From assembly GCA_041753515.1 (NCBI GenBank), contig JBGSUE010000007.1, forward strand, positions 1-48,076: DNA of 48,076 nt. The letters run 5' to 3'. Origin of the DNA: JBGSUE01 sp041753515 (GTDB taxonomy: Bacteria; Patescibacteriota; Microgenomatia; UBA10105; UBA927). The notes under the pieces are model-generated. The model was not told where the DNA came from. It searched no databases and saw only the letters and a program-made list of their open reading frames with translations. Each line of letters begins with the position of its first letter. The first letter of the stretch is position 1. Shown piece by piece: positions 7,381 through 15,388 of this stretch. A program made the translations under genes and the position numbers.

Positions 7381-8667
7381 CTATCTGTCAAGTACCTTTT
7401 TTAAAACCCGGCCGATTGCCTCAATCTCTTCGACTGTTTCAGAGCCCGGTGCAATGCGCAGGAATGGTTCTGTGTGGGGTGTATGTGTGGCGACTGCATA
7501 TACCCGGGTCCAGGGCAAGCCAAAACTTGTTCCCGCAGCCACGTTAACCCCTAATTTTTTTGAATTTTCAATACATAGTTTTACTGTGTGCTGTAATTTT
7601 TTTTGAGAGAGTGTCAGAAATGGCCTATCCAAGTGATGAATATTGAGCATTTCCGAAAGGATGCGTGTGTTTCGTATAATTCTTTTTAATCTTTTATCAA
7701 ATAATTTTCTGTTTGGCGTGGGTATAGAAAATACGTGTGTGTCGGGGAGAATTGTTCCGGAATGCTCCCGCACGTCAAAAAGATTTTCAAATTGAATGCC
7801 TGTTCCATATAAAATTCCTCCGGTCACGCGGTCCAGCCCGTACTGGTGAAATTTATTGAGTGATTCCCACACAATGACATGTCGTCCGGCAAGAAGTGGA
7901 TTTGTCAAAAATTGCCGGCCGGTGGAAGTGACGGTATTATCGATGACAAGATAGGTCTGTGAATGTTTCAAGAGTGTGCGGACAGAGGCAATATCGGGAG
8001 AGACAGCTTCTTTCGTATTGGATATCGTGTCTAGAAAAATGGCGTCTGGTTTGTATTTTCTGATTGTATCTCCAAGCGGATCCGTTTCATCAACCGAAAT
8101 AGCGTTGGAACCGAATACCCCGGTTAAGAGTTCAATAGCCTGAAAATAGGTGTGCCGGCCGTACAGCACTTTTTTGGCTTTGCGGTACATGAGGAGAAAA
8201 TTGATGATGGTGGTGAGTGCCGCCATGCCCGAAACAGTTGCATATGCCCTGATGAACGGTTTGTATGGGGAATCCACATACTCTTTGATAAATTTCTTTT
8301 CATAATATATGAGATCGCGGTGCTGGTCGCGTTTATAGTCGTTGAGACCGCCATAAATGGTTCCTGTCTGTCGTCCTGCCTGGGATACAGTTGCATGCAG
8401 GTACGATGGCGACTGCCAGTCGGTTGAAAGAATTGCTGAGGATGCAGTCAGGGTAAGAGTGCGAAATGAATGGGTAATTTCATTCCGCAAAGGTATAGTT
8501 GGGTTGCTTTGGAACCTTTTGATATTGTTTTGAAGGTCTTTTACTCCAAGATTCGCGTGGGAAATATATATGTTGTTGTTTTTGATAAGCCGGTCTGCAG
8601 CCGAGAGTTTCTTCGAGACATCGTCTGCAAGAAAGGTAAACAACTCCGCGTCTTCATTCAAATCCAT
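7381..8667 (-). CDS. PLP-dependent enzyme of the Cys/Met-metabolism / fold-type I class
   Basis: A 428-residue pyridoxal-phosphate enzyme. Visible features of fold type I are ATVSGMAALTTIINF (phosphate-binding turn region, about 142-156), the Asp that pairs with the pyridine nitrogen in YLVIDNTVTS (D243), and the Schiff-base Lys in ESLNKFHQYGLDRVTGG (K272). The nearest known class is cystathionine gamma-synthase/lyase-like (Cys_Met_Meta_PP). The N-terminal 130 residues are longer and atypical, so the substrate cannot be assigned. TATAAT lies 6 bases before the ATG, overlapping the stop of the carbonic-anhydrase-like gene 7 bases upstream. Confidence 0.8.
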   Translation of the reverse strand: MDLNEDAELFTFLADDVSKKLSAADRLIKNNNIYISHANLGVKDLQNNIKRFQSNPTIPLRNEITHSFRTLTLTASSAILSTDWQSPSYLHATVSQAGRQTGTIYGGLNDYKRDQHRDLIYYEKKFIKEYVDSPYKPFIRAYATVSGMAALTTIINFLLMYRKAKKVLYGRHTYFQAIELLTGVFGSNAISVDETDPLGDTIRKYKPDAIFLDTISNTKEAVSPDIASVRTLLKHSQTYLVIDNTVTSTGRQFLTNPLLAGRHVIVWESLNKFHQYGLDRVTGGILYGTGIQFENLFDVREHSGTILPDTHVFSIPTPNRKLFDKRLKRIIRNTRILSEMLNIHHLDRPFLTLSQKKLQHTVKLCIENSKKLGVNVAAGTSFGLPWTRVYAVATHTPHTEPFLRIAPGSETVEEIEAIGRVLKKVLDR

Positions 8668-8673
8668 GAGGCA

Positions 8674-8679
8674 ATTATA
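8674..8679 (-). promoter_or_regulatory. -10 box of the PLP-enzyme gene, leaderless
   Basis: TATAAT on the minus strand ends 6 bases before the ATG at 8667; it overlaps the end of the upstream gene. Confidence 0.55.
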
Positions 8680-9079
8680 CCCCGTACGGATATGAAACGT
8701 CTTTTCCTGCTTTCGTTTTAGACCAGTTTTCCATAGTTCCGTCCAGATGAAGGTAGAGTGCCGCTACATCCAGGTGGGGAAACAGTTTTTCAAGAATGAG
8801 CTCTGCTTTGGCAAGATCTGCTTTATGGCGCTCAACTGTACCTTCTTTTCCGTATCCTCCGCAATCTTCATGATTGATAAGGACTATTTTCTTTATATTA
8901 TGAAGGCGGTTGGAAATTTCAATTTGTTTGAGAACATAATAAAAGTCGAGGATTGAACCGGCCAGGGACACGCGGTCAAATACATATCCCTTCATGGAAT
9001 ATTTCAGCCACTCGTCGATATATTTCTGGAATCGGAAATCCATACACGTCACCACAATTGCATCAGTAATATGAGCCAT
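8675..9079 (-). CDS. Beta-carbonic-anhydrase-like protein, 134 aa
   Basis: The zinc-site motifs of beta-carbonic anhydrase are present: C12-x-D14-x-R16 in VTCMDFRF and H70-x-x-C73 in INHEDCGGYG. Real enzymes use Cys, His, Cys for Zn with the Asp-Arg dyad for catalysis, so activity (CO2 to bicarbonate) is plausible. At 134 residues it is shorter than the usual 170-220 and lacks much of the C-terminal half, as in small CA-like proteins whose activity is unproven. AAGGAGG lies 6-8 bases before the start and TATACT farther upstream. It is followed closely by the PLP-enzyme gene. Confidence 0.8.
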   Translation of the reverse strand: MAHITDAIVVTCMDFRFQKYIDEWLKYSMKGYVFDRVSLAGSILDFYYVLKQIEISNRLHNIKKIVLINHEDCGGYGKEGTVERHKADLAKAELILEKLFPHLDVAALYLHLDGTMENWSKTKAGKDVSYPYGV

Positions 9080-9168
9080 ACATTGCCTCCTTGTAATAGT
9101 ATGAAGTATACTACAACTCTGCCCGAAAGTTCTTTACCAATTCAGGAGTGCAAGTTTTTTTCCAAAAG

Positions 9169-9224
9169 ATTGGTATCGGTATGAGTTGATGATGTTCGTC
9201 AATTGATATCGATACCCAATCAAA
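9169..9224. promoter_or_regulatory. Imperfect palindrome upstream of the 199-aa membrane protein
   Basis: GATTGGTATCGGTAT (about 9169-9183) and ATATCGATACCCAATC (about 9208-9224) are near-complementary arms just before AAGGAGA at 9222-9228. The pair may be an operator or a leader hairpin. The rest of the 9080-9240 gap shows nothing further beyond TATACT near 9106 for the gene on the other strand. Confidence 0.35.
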
Positions 9225-9240
9225 AGGAGATTTTCATAAA

Positions 9241-9840
9241 ATGTCTACAATTATACAGTTTGTGTTGAAAAACGCAGTCGCGTATGCGTGGGCCGGACCG
9301 CTATGGATCCTTGCTTACTTGCTGATCAGCGGCAAGGCAAGTTTTTTTGGGACTGGCGGAACGGGTGCCGCATGCGGCCAGACGGATATTTCCAAGGCCG
9401 TATCGGTGTTTGGCGGCGCAAGCGCATTCACCTTCGGAATCCATTGGTTTGTGATTTCTTGGTGGATGCTGCAAAGCGGTAATCTCGAATGGGCAAGATT
9501 TTTTGTCGCGTATGCCACCATGCAGATGGCACTTTCCATGATTCAGGCTCTTCGATTCCTTGCTCAAGCTGGAAATGCAGTTGATGGTGATCATATCCCT
9601 CTTCGTGCGCATTGGAAGTTGGACCATCCCTGCGGTTACGATTGCGCTTGGAATCCGTTGTGGCCGATTTTCATCATCAGTGAATTGAAAATTCCGGTGC
9701 TTGCAACACTTTCCAACATCATCCGGAACTTGATGACGCTGGCAGATTTCATGGTGAGTCTTATTCCCGTGCTGGTGCTGTCGTTGTTGACCAGGCTTAT
9801 CTATGGCGTTTTCACGATACCGATGATGAAAAACGAATAA
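9241..9840 (+). CDS. Hypothetical integral membrane protein, 199 aa
   Basis: No family is recognised. There are about four to five hydrophobic segments: AYAWAGPLWILAYLLIS, AFTFGIHWFVISWWML, FFVAYATMQMALSMIQAL, WPIFIISELKIPVLATL and FMVSLIPVLVLSLLTRLIYGVF. The loop before residue 140 holds DHPCGYDCAW, a CxxxC pair, with another Cys in GTGAACGQTD. AAGGAGA 12 bases upstream supports the start. A 12-base-pair inverted repeat follows the stop. Coding is well supported; role unknown. Confidence 0.75.
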   Translation: MSTIIQFVLKNAVAYAWAGPLWILAYLLISGKASFFGTGGTGAACGQTDISKAVSVFGGASAFTFGIHWFVISWWMLQSGNLEWARFFVAYATMQMALSMIQALRFLAQAGNAVDGDHIPLRAHWKLDHPCGYDCAWNPLWPIFIISELKIPVLATLSNIIRNLMTLADFMVSLIPVLVLSLLTRLIYGVFTIPMMKNE

Positions 9841-9846
9841 TAAATC

Positions 9847-9897
9847 GTAGATTCAGGAAATCCTGAAACATATCTGATATTGCACTCCTGAATCTAC
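9847..9897 (+). terminator. Hairpin after the 199-aa membrane protein
   Basis: GTAGATTCAGGA (9847-9858) and TCCTGAATCTAC (9886-9897) are perfectly complementary, followed by TTTTG. The 27-base loop is long for an intrinsic terminator, but the position between convergent genes fits. Confidence 0.55.
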
Positions 9898-9926
9898 TTT
9901 TGTCCCCCAGAGGAGGATGAAAGTAG

Positions 9927-10595
9927 TTAAATAACTCCCGATCCGGGAAGGAGAAGATTGAGGACAAAATCTATGATCGGGATCATGACGCGCGAAATCG
10001 GTGCTGAGGTGCCGAAGAGGGGCAGAACCAGGAAAATAAGAAAAATAAATCCGTACGGCTTCAGCTGACGCCACTCCCGTGCATTTTTTTCGGACAAGAG
10101 CCCTTCCACAACAGAGAATCCGTCAAGAGGATGTATGGGGATCAGATTGAATATCGCCAGCACCACGTTTATCTGGATCAGGAATTCCACATAAAATCCA
10201 ATAAAAGAAAGGGATCCGAGGGTGACGGTCGGGAAAAGTCGTAGGAGCAGTGAGAGCGCTGTGGCGGTAATGAGGTTTGCCGCAGGACCGGACAGGGAAA
10301 TGAGCGCTCCGTCTTTTCTCGGGTTTCTCAAATTGAATGCATCCACTTCAACTGGCTTAGCCCAGCCGAAAAAAAAGGAGGATCCTGAAAGAAGCATCAT
10401 GAGTGGTAACAGTACTGTTCCCCATAGGTCTATGTGGGCTTTGGGGTTGAGGGTCATCCGGCCTATGAGCCGGGCTGTGGGGTCGCCAAGCCGGTCCGAT
10501 TGCCAGGCATGGGCAAATTCGTGGACCGATATGGCCAGAAGAAACCCGCCGTAAAAAAGAAGTATGGTAATAAGCGTATTGATCGCATCTGGCAT
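9927..10595 (-). CDS. Site-2 protease family (M50) membrane metalloprotease
   Basis: A 222-residue zinc metalloprotease cleaving substrates within the membrane. The zinc motif H25-E26-x-x-H29 lies in VHEFAHAWQSD inside the first hydrophobic segment, and the second motif is NLIPIHPLDGF (Asp of the LDG motif, about residue 155). The short form without PDZ or CBS domains matches the compact Rv/YwhC-like subfamily common in bacteria. Substrate unknown; the family is used in regulated proteolysis of membrane-bound regulators. TATAAT ends 8 bases before the ATG, suggesting a leaderless transcript. Confidence 0.92.
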   Translation of the reverse strand: MPDAINTLITILLFYGGFLLAISVHEFAHAWQSDRLGDPTARLIGRMTLNPKAHIDLWGTVLLPLMMLLSGSSFFFGWAKPVEVDAFNLRNPRKDGALISLSGPAANLITATALSLLLRLFPTVTLGSLSFIGFYVEFLIQINVVLAIFNLIPIHPLDGFSVVEGLLSEKNAREWRQLKPYGFIFLIFLVLPLFGTSAPISRVMIPIIDFVLNLLLPGSGVI

Positions 10596-10603
10596 GATAT
10601 GGT

Positions 10604-10609
10604 ATTATA
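10604..10609 (-). promoter_or_regulatory. -10 box of the M50 protease gene, leaderless
   Basis: TATAAT on the minus strand ends 8 bases before the ATG at 10595. Confidence 0.6.
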
Positions 10610-10633
10610 CCGTATATTGTTCAAATTCGAAAT

Positions 10634-10700
10634 TGTCATCCTGAACGAAGTGAAGGATCTAGTTCACGACGAGATGCTTCGTCTTCGACTCAGCATGATA
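10634..10700. repeat. Palindromic repeat family A, copy 1
   Basis: TGTCATCCTGAACGAAG, then TGAAGGATCT, then GAGATGCTTCGTC and a closing ACTCAGCATGA half. It ends about 10 bases before the rpmB start and separates it from the divergent M50 protease gene. Confidence 0.85.
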
Positions 10701-10710
10701 AAGTTTTTTT

Positions 10711-10962
10711 ATGTCTTTCCGATGTGACATTTGTGATAAAAAGCGCCACAGCGGCGGTTCACACACGCACCACACAGGTGTTGCGGGGGGTCAGTGGAAA
10801 AAAAGGGCGCAGACCACGCGCCGGATGTTTTCCCCCAATCTTCACCGCGTCACACTCAAGATGAATGGAGTATTGAAAACCGTGAAGGCTTGTACAAAAT
10901 GCATCAAGAGAATTAGGTTTGATAATGCAAGACAGGAAAAAGCTTCAGTAGCTACTGCGTAA
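10711..10962 (+). CDS. rpmB: Ribosomal protein bL28
   Basis: A large-subunit ribosomal protein. The 83-residue sequence has the bL28 N-terminus (RCDICDKKRHSGGSHTH) and the central RRMFSPNLHRVTLKMNG and VKACTKCIKRIR segments. CDIC and CTKC together make the zinc-binding (C+) form. The length is close to the usual 63-80. A copy of repeat family A ends about 10 bases before the ATG, and no Shine-Dalgarno is visible, so the repeat forms most of the 5' region. Confidence 0.93.
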   Translation: MSFRCDICDKKRHSGGSHTHHTGVAGGQWKKRAQTTRRMFSPNLHRVTLKMNGVLKTVKACTKCIKRIRFDNARQEKASVATA

Positions 10963-10967
10963 TAGAA

Positions 10968-11007
10968 GTGGCGGCATGCCGTAATTTTTTGTCAGGCACA
11001 CCGCCAC
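10968..11007 (+). terminator. Hairpin after rpmB
   Basis: GTGGCGGCATGCC (10968-10980) pairs with GGCACACCGCCAC (10995-11007) with two mismatches. T6 lies in the loop rather than after the stem, so termination is uncertain. Confidence 0.4.
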
Positions 11008-11043
11008 CCACGAACACATCACATCACACAAGACACCTATCGT

Positions 11044-11229
11044 TTATTTCAGAATCAGCGGGACGATGAATACCAATAAAATTGCCCACGCCAGGAATCT
11101 GTGTAATCCTGTTATTGATTGAACATATGTCATTGTCTTCGGCAAGGGAATGAAGACGTTGGCAGTTTCAGTGAATATCACCCACGGAAATCTGGGAATT
11201 GAAGTAACTGTTTTGCTGGGTTTTGTCAT
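11044..11229 (-). CDS. Small membrane protein, 61 aa
   Basis: No family is recognised. The N-terminal 40 residues are basic and polar; residues about 42-60 (HRFLAWAILLVFIVPLILK) form a C-terminal membrane anchor. The internal ATG at 11229 is chosen because AAGGAG lies about 9 bases upstream, whereas the longer frame to 11343 has no ribosome binding site and overlaps the 87-residue gene. It follows that gene on the same strand and may be co-transcribed with it. Confidence 0.6.
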   Translation of the reverse strand: MTKPSKTVTSIPRFPWVIFTETANVFIPLPKTMTYVQSITGLHRFLAWAILLVFIVPLILK

Positions 11230-11323
11230 GACTGTGTCTCCTTTGTAGTATGAAATTACATGCGGTCTTGTGTGGATGTGAACGTACAACAAATCTCTCA
11301 ACGCTAAACGCTTAACGCTTAAT

Positions 11324-11587
11324 TCACTGTGTCGAGCAGACACACACGGGGCAGTTGTCGCCTCCGGTAAAGCAGACGGCTTTGCCTTCAGGGCATGTGG
11401 TAGTTACAGCAGGGCATTTTGCTGCAGCTCGAGTTCTGTAGTCAGTAGACCGGAGGTTTTTAAGGGATATGACAACCGCCACAATAAGCATAAAAGCGAG
11501 AGTCAAGAAAATGATGAAATTCCAGGCGGTCAGATCGCTTAAAATAAACTGCTGGTTGGGTTTGGAAAACGAAGTTTTTTTTGCCAT
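11324..11587 (-). CDS. Small membrane protein with Cys-rich outer tail, 87 aa
   Basis: No family is recognised. One membrane segment (about residues 22-42, WNFIIFLTLAFMLIVAVVISL) is followed by a short tail with six Cys in 30 residues (KCPAVTTTCPEGKAVCF, NCPVCVC), resembling small disulfide-rich modules of secreted proteins. GGAGG lies about 9 bases before the ATG. The tail is probably outside the cell and oxidised, or binds metal if cytoplasmic. Confidence 0.72.
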   Translation of the reverse strand: MAKKTSFSKPNQQFILSDLTAWNFIIFLTLAFMLIVAVVISLKNLRSTDYRTRAAAKCPAVTTTCPEGKAVCFTGGDNCPVCVCSTQ

Positions 11588-11632
11588 AGTATTGTGCCTC
11601 CGTTATTACAATATCGTGTTTTGCACCACGAG

Positions 11633-12499
11633 TCAAGACAGATACGCTGTTTTGAATTGGGAAAATGATACCGGTTGTTTTCCCTCAAGCTGTACGGTAT
11701 GAATTTCAAGGTTCATGGTTTGTGGTTGGTAGCTGCATGATAAAATTTTTATACGTTTATCACGAAAAGTTGTCCAAATACCGGGCCAGGGATGGAGAGC
11801 CCGAAACATCCTGTCTATTTTGGAAGCGTCCACACCGTTCATTGCACCCAACAATTTTTCCCAGGAAATAAATCCGTCTTCTCGGGTAAAACGTCGGGCG
11901 TAAGATGGTTGCTGCATTGATACATTGATGCATTGCTGGTTTGGATTTTGAATCACTGAAAGAAGAAGATCGGCTCCGAGTGTAAATAATTTGGTACGAA
12001 GTGCGTCGGATGTGTCTGTGTCGGTAATCGGCACTTTCTTTTGTGCAAGTATTTTTCCTTTGTCAAAATCCTGCGAAATCGATTGAACCGTGACGCCTGT
12101 TTGGGTATCTCCCGAGAGTATTGCCCAGGGGACAGGGTCAGCACCGCGCCAGCGCGGGAGAAGCGACGGGTGGACATTATATGTATTATTTGCAGTTTTA
12201 ATAAGGTCTGCCGGTATTTTCTGGCCAAAGCTTGCAGACATGAGCGTGTCGAAATTTAGTGTTTTCAATCTATCCACAACATCACTTTCGTTTTCAAACA
12301 GCCATTTTTTGTCTTTGTCTGCCGGAAAACTATGGACAGGAATGTTTTGTTCTTTTGCCCATATTTCCACCGGAGTTGGTGTCCGGACATGTGTTCTTCC
12401 GACAGGTTTTGGGGGTTGGGTCACTACACCAATGACACCTTCCAGTTTTGAAACAACAAGAACCGAATCAGTCGTTGAGCCAAAAAAAAGAATGTTCAT
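11633..12499 (-). CDS. fmt: Methionyl-tRNA formyltransferase
   Basis: Formylates Met-tRNAfMet with 10-formyl-tetrahydrofolate for translation initiation. The signature NVHPSLLPRWRGADPVPWAI carries catalytic N108 and H110, and the Asp of the third motif is in SQDFDKGKIL (D146 or D144). At 288 residues it is shorter than the usual 310-320, and its C-terminal tRNA-binding domain contains a repeat-like stretch (QPQTMN, nucleotides about 11700-11735). The ATG at 12499 gives the standard N-terminus MNILFFGS. It follows def on the same strand, with repeat family A copy 2 between. Confidence 0.95.
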   Translation of the reverse strand: MNILFFGSTTDSVLVVSKLEGVIGVVTQPPKPVGRTHVRTPTPVEIWAKEQNIPVHSFPADKDKKWLFENESDVVDRLKTLNFDTLMSASFGQKIPADLIKTANNTYNVHPSLLPRWRGADPVPWAILSGDTQTGVTVQSISQDFDKGKILAQKKVPITDTDTSDALRTKLFTLGADLLLSVIQNPNQQCINVSMQQPSYARRFTREDGFISWEKLLGAMNGVDASKIDRMFRALHPWPGIWTTFRDKRIKILSCSYQPQTMNLEIHTVQLEGKQPVSFSQFKTAYLS

Positions 12500-12523
12500 A
12501 TATGAATACGTTATGCAATAATG

Positions 12524-12608
12524 TGTCATTCTGAGCCGTCTGTAAGACGAGCGAAGAATCTCGCTTATGACTAGATCCTTCCCTCGCCTTCGGCTGGTCA
12601 GGATGACA
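12524..12608. repeat. Palindromic repeat family A, copy 2
   Basis: Begins TGTCATTCTGAGCC with GCGAAGAATCTCG, and ends TAGATCCTTC...GGATGACA. It occupies the def-fmt intercistronic gap. Confidence 0.85.
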
Positions 12609-12635
12609 TGAAAGTGTTAATGAATCTGTATACAA

Positions 12636-13175
12636 TTATATAGTTATTTCTTCCAGTATTTCTTTTCCTTCAGAATCTTTTTTGGATTCGTAGAGTTTGC
12701 CTTTTTGTTCCAGGACGCGTTCTATGAACACTTTGCCGTCAAGATGGTCGGTTTCGTGCTGGATGATTGTTGCCATAAATCCGTCAAACGTTTCTTCGTG
12801 CTTGTCACCTTTCTCATCCTGCCAAGAGAGGGTGACTGTACTGTGGCGTTTTACCATGCCCCAGACATTCGGGATGGACAGGCAGCCTTCCATTTTCGAT
12901 TCATCATCATGGGCATATTCGTCATCGGAGAATGTGAGAATTTCCGGATTGATGAAGACGTCCATTTTGCCCCGTGCCTTCGGCCGGGTAATGAATACTT
13001 TGAGAGGCACCCCGATCTGGACAGCGGCAAGTCCCACACCTTTGGGATTGTCTGCGGATGCAAGCGTATCTTTCATGTTCTGAATAAGTCTGCGGAGTTT
13101 CTTGTCAAACAACAGAGCCGGTTTTGCAGGGTTGGAAAGAACATCTTGTGGGGCACGCACGAGTGGTAGTACCAT
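12636..13175 (-). CDS. def: Peptide deformylase
   Basis: Removes the formyl group from nascent peptides. All three motifs are intact: G46VGLAAVQIG (motif 1), E96GCLSIP (motif 2, metal-binding C98) and H140ETDH (motif 3, H140 and H144 bind metal, E141 catalytic). At 179 residues it is a full-length type 1 enzyme. TATAAT ends 8 bases before the ATG, inside the end of the O-antigen-ligase-like gene whose stop is 9 bases upstream. It pairs functionally with fmt downstream. Confidence 0.97.
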   Translation of the reverse strand: MVLPLVRAPQDVLSNPAKPALLFDKKLRRLIQNMKDTLASADNPKGVGLAAVQIGVPLKVFITRPKARGKMDVFINPEILTFSDDEYAHDDESKMEGCLSIPNVWGMVKRHSTVTLSWQDEKGDKHEETFDGFMATIIQHETDHLDGKVFIERVLEQKGKLYESKKDSEGKEILEEITI

Positions 13176-13183
13176 ATTGGCTT

Positions 13184-13189
13184 ATTATA
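13184..13189 (-). promoter_or_regulatory. -10 box of def, leaderless
   Basis: TATAAT on the minus strand ends 8 bases before the def ATG at 13175. Confidence 0.6.
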
Positions 13190-15341
13190 GCGCCTCAAGA
13201 CGGTTTTGGATATCCTGATCACCAGGATCGACTGCGGAAAGATACGTTTCCAGCTCCCGTTTTGCTTTATCTATTTCACCCAGGTCCTGGTAGACGACCG
13301 AAAGACCTACATACGCATCACGGTAATTTGGCTTAATTGATTTCGCTTTTTCCATATATTCGATCATTGTGTCGGTATCATTTTGCCTTCCGTACAAAAT
13401 TGCCATATTGTAGAGGATTTTCGGGTCGTTTGGAGAGAGGTCTATAGCTTGCCGGAGAGCTTCGAGGGCGTATATCAGATACTCCGGGTTATATTCGGCA
13501 AGAGAGTAAAATATTTTCGTCCGTGTTTTCCAGTAATTGACGTTTGAAGGGGAAATGGCAAGTGACAGTTCATTTTTTTCGACGGCTGATCGTGCGAGGT
13601 TTGCCCCTTCTTCCGTTTTTCCTTCACTTACATCGGATACTGCAATGACGGAAAGCGCATTGGCCAACTCGTCATAGTAATTGGGCTCACTCCCGCGTAG
13701 GGTTATTGCGTGTTCCAGATATTGCCGGGCGGCCAAGATAGCGCCCTGGCGGTTTGCACGATATCCTTTGGCATACAGGGTGTCGGCATACCAATAGAGG
13801 AGTGTTGCGACAGTAAGATAGAGCGTTAGGAGAAGTGAAAACGGAAGAACAATTCTGGATATGCGGCCGGTTATGGGTATGGATTTTATTTCCGGATCAT
13901 ATGAAACAGTCAGGATGGCAGGAATAAGAAAAAACAAAACCTGGATTATAACGACTGAAAATCCGAAGAAATTAGTGACGAGGATGGAGGCCCAGCCGGC
14001 AATGAGGGCGTACGACAGAATTTCAGTATTGTCATGCTGAACTTGTTTCAGCATCTCGTTCAAACGGGATCCCGAAACGAGTTCGGGATGACGTGTATAT
14101 ATTATTGATTTGAAGGAAAAAAATAGAAAGGAGCAAATGAAAATAATATAACTTCCCAAACCGAATATACCGGTAGTAGCCAAGTAATTGAGGTATTCAT
14201 TATGTGCCTTGTTATAGAGAAAATCCCATTCGGACACCATATTATGCTCAACCGGTCTGTATTTGAAAAACGTCCAGGCAAATGTCTCTGTACCTGTTCC
14301 TACCGCCATATTTTTCGGTGAATTCATCCAGGCATCGATTGCAGCAGTCCAGACGTACTGCCGGATTTTGGATGATGCTGTGCCGCCGTATTCAAGAAGT
14401 GTGCCGGAAGGTTGGGGTGCGGCCGGTTGTGTTTCGGTTGATTCCGATGGTGTGGTAATGAGTTTTTTGACGGACTGGAATGAAAAATATTTGTCGATCG
14501 ATTCCACATAACTGCCGTTGAAGAAAAGGATGAGAGCAAATGCAAGATGGATGAAGGTGAAAGGTCTGAGGGAAAAGGTAAAAGGTTTATGTTTTATAGA
14601 AATAAGGAGCCAGAAGAGGGCGTCGGCAACGGCAAAACCCAGAAGTCCCGACCGGGAACGGGTACTCAAAAGGACGAAGAAAAACAATAAAGAAATCAAA
14701 ACCCAAAACACAAATCCCAATGACCAATAAGATGTATTTTGTGATTTGGGATTTGGAGCTTGTGATTTGAGTGATTTTGCCATACTCAACGGCAAAAGTG
14801 CGACCAGGTATGCGGCAAGCCAGTTGGGCTGGCCGAGGGTCGAGAAGACGCGGCTTTGCACATCCTGCACCCATAGGTGTTTATCGATACCCATCCGTTC
14901 CAGAAGTCCATAAAAAGCTACCACGGCTCCCGTACTCAAGATGATTTTTAAGAGTGTTTGTATTTTTTCTTTGGGGAAATTCGAGACGAAAGCATAGTAA
15001 AGGAGAATATAGGAAATGACACTCCACATGCCGCCGTTGAAACGGGAGTAATAGCCAAACCACGATACATGAGGATCAATAGAGAAGGCGCTTGAAATGA
15101 GCTGAGATGCAAAGAAAAAAATAATGGGGATGTCCAGAGGGGTTTTCGCAATCCGGATTTCACGATTATGTGCCATCTTCACGATCCATGCGGTGGTGAT
15201 GACAATGGTCAGAATATACACGGTGATCATTTTGTTGAATTCAAACAGTTCATAGTTCCACGGGGTGAGAATGAGGGGTACGACGATGAAGAGGAGATAA
15301 AACCCCCAGCGGATTATTGCAGATGAAATTTTGTCAATCAT
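13185..15341 (-). CDS. O-antigen-ligase/polymerase-like (Wzy_C) membrane protein with TPR tail
   Basis: About 12 membrane segments are followed by a tetratricopeptide-like tail (residues about 530-718, with repeats such as NDPKILYNMAILYGRQND and RDAYVGLSVVYQDLGEIDKA). The periplasmic-loop region FSTLGQPNWLAAYLVALLP (about 166-184) is typical of O-antigen ligases and polymerases, which transfer or polymerise lipid-linked glycans. Three segments look repeat-derived: residues about 190-218 (SQAPNPKSQNT), 250-266 (KHKPFTFSLRPFTF) and 417-438 (HPELVSGS...EMLKQVQHD). They lie in loops or poorly conserved positions. Substrate unknown. Confidence 0.85.
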   Translation of the reverse strand: MIDKISSAIIRWGFYLLFIVVPLILTPWNYELFEFNKMITVYILTIVITTAWIVKMAHNREIRIAKTPLDIPIIFFFASQLISSAFSIDPHVSWFGYYSRFNGGMWSVISYILLYYAFVSNFPKEKIQTLLKIILSTGAVVAFYGLLERMGIDKHLWVQDVQSRVFSTLGQPNWLAAYLVALLPLSMAKSLKSQAPNPKSQNTSYWSLGFVFWVLISLLFFFVLLSTRSRSGLLGFAVADALFWLLISIKHKPFTFSLRPFTFIHLAFALILFFNGSYVESIDKYFSFQSVKKLITTPSESTETQPAAPQPSGTLLEYGGTASSKIRQYVWTAAIDAWMNSPKNMAVGTGTETFAWTFFKYRPVEHNMVSEWDFLYNKAHNEYLNYLATTGIFGLGSYIIFICSFLFFSFKSIIYTRHPELVSGSRLNEMLKQVQHDNTEILSYALIAGWASILVTNFFGFSVVIIQVLFFLIPAILTVSYDPEIKSIPITGRISRIVLPFSLLLTLYLTVATLLYWYADTLYAKGYRANRQGAILAARQYLEHAITLRGSEPNYYDELANALSVIAVSDVSEGKTEEGANLARSAVEKNELSLAISPSNVNYWKTRTKIFYSLAEYNPEYLIYALEALRQAIDLSPNDPKILYNMAILYGRQNDTDTMIEYMEKAKSIKPNYRDAYVGLSVVYQDLGEIDKAKRELETYLSAVDPGDQDIQNRLEAL
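14030..14092. repeat. Palindromic repeat family A, copy 3, inside a coding sequence
   Basis: TGTCATGCTGAACTTG...TCGGGATGAC in the frame of the O-antigen-ligase-like gene, read as the peptide HPELVSGS...EMLKQVQHD. Confidence 0.8.
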
Positions 15342-15388
15342 GAGAAAATGTATTGATTTATTTTATTATCAGAACTTACGCAGTCTCA

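Noticed and set aside
12090..12521. 143-residue open frame on the plus strand
   Set aside because: It is antisense to fmt, whose catalytic motifs are unmistakable.
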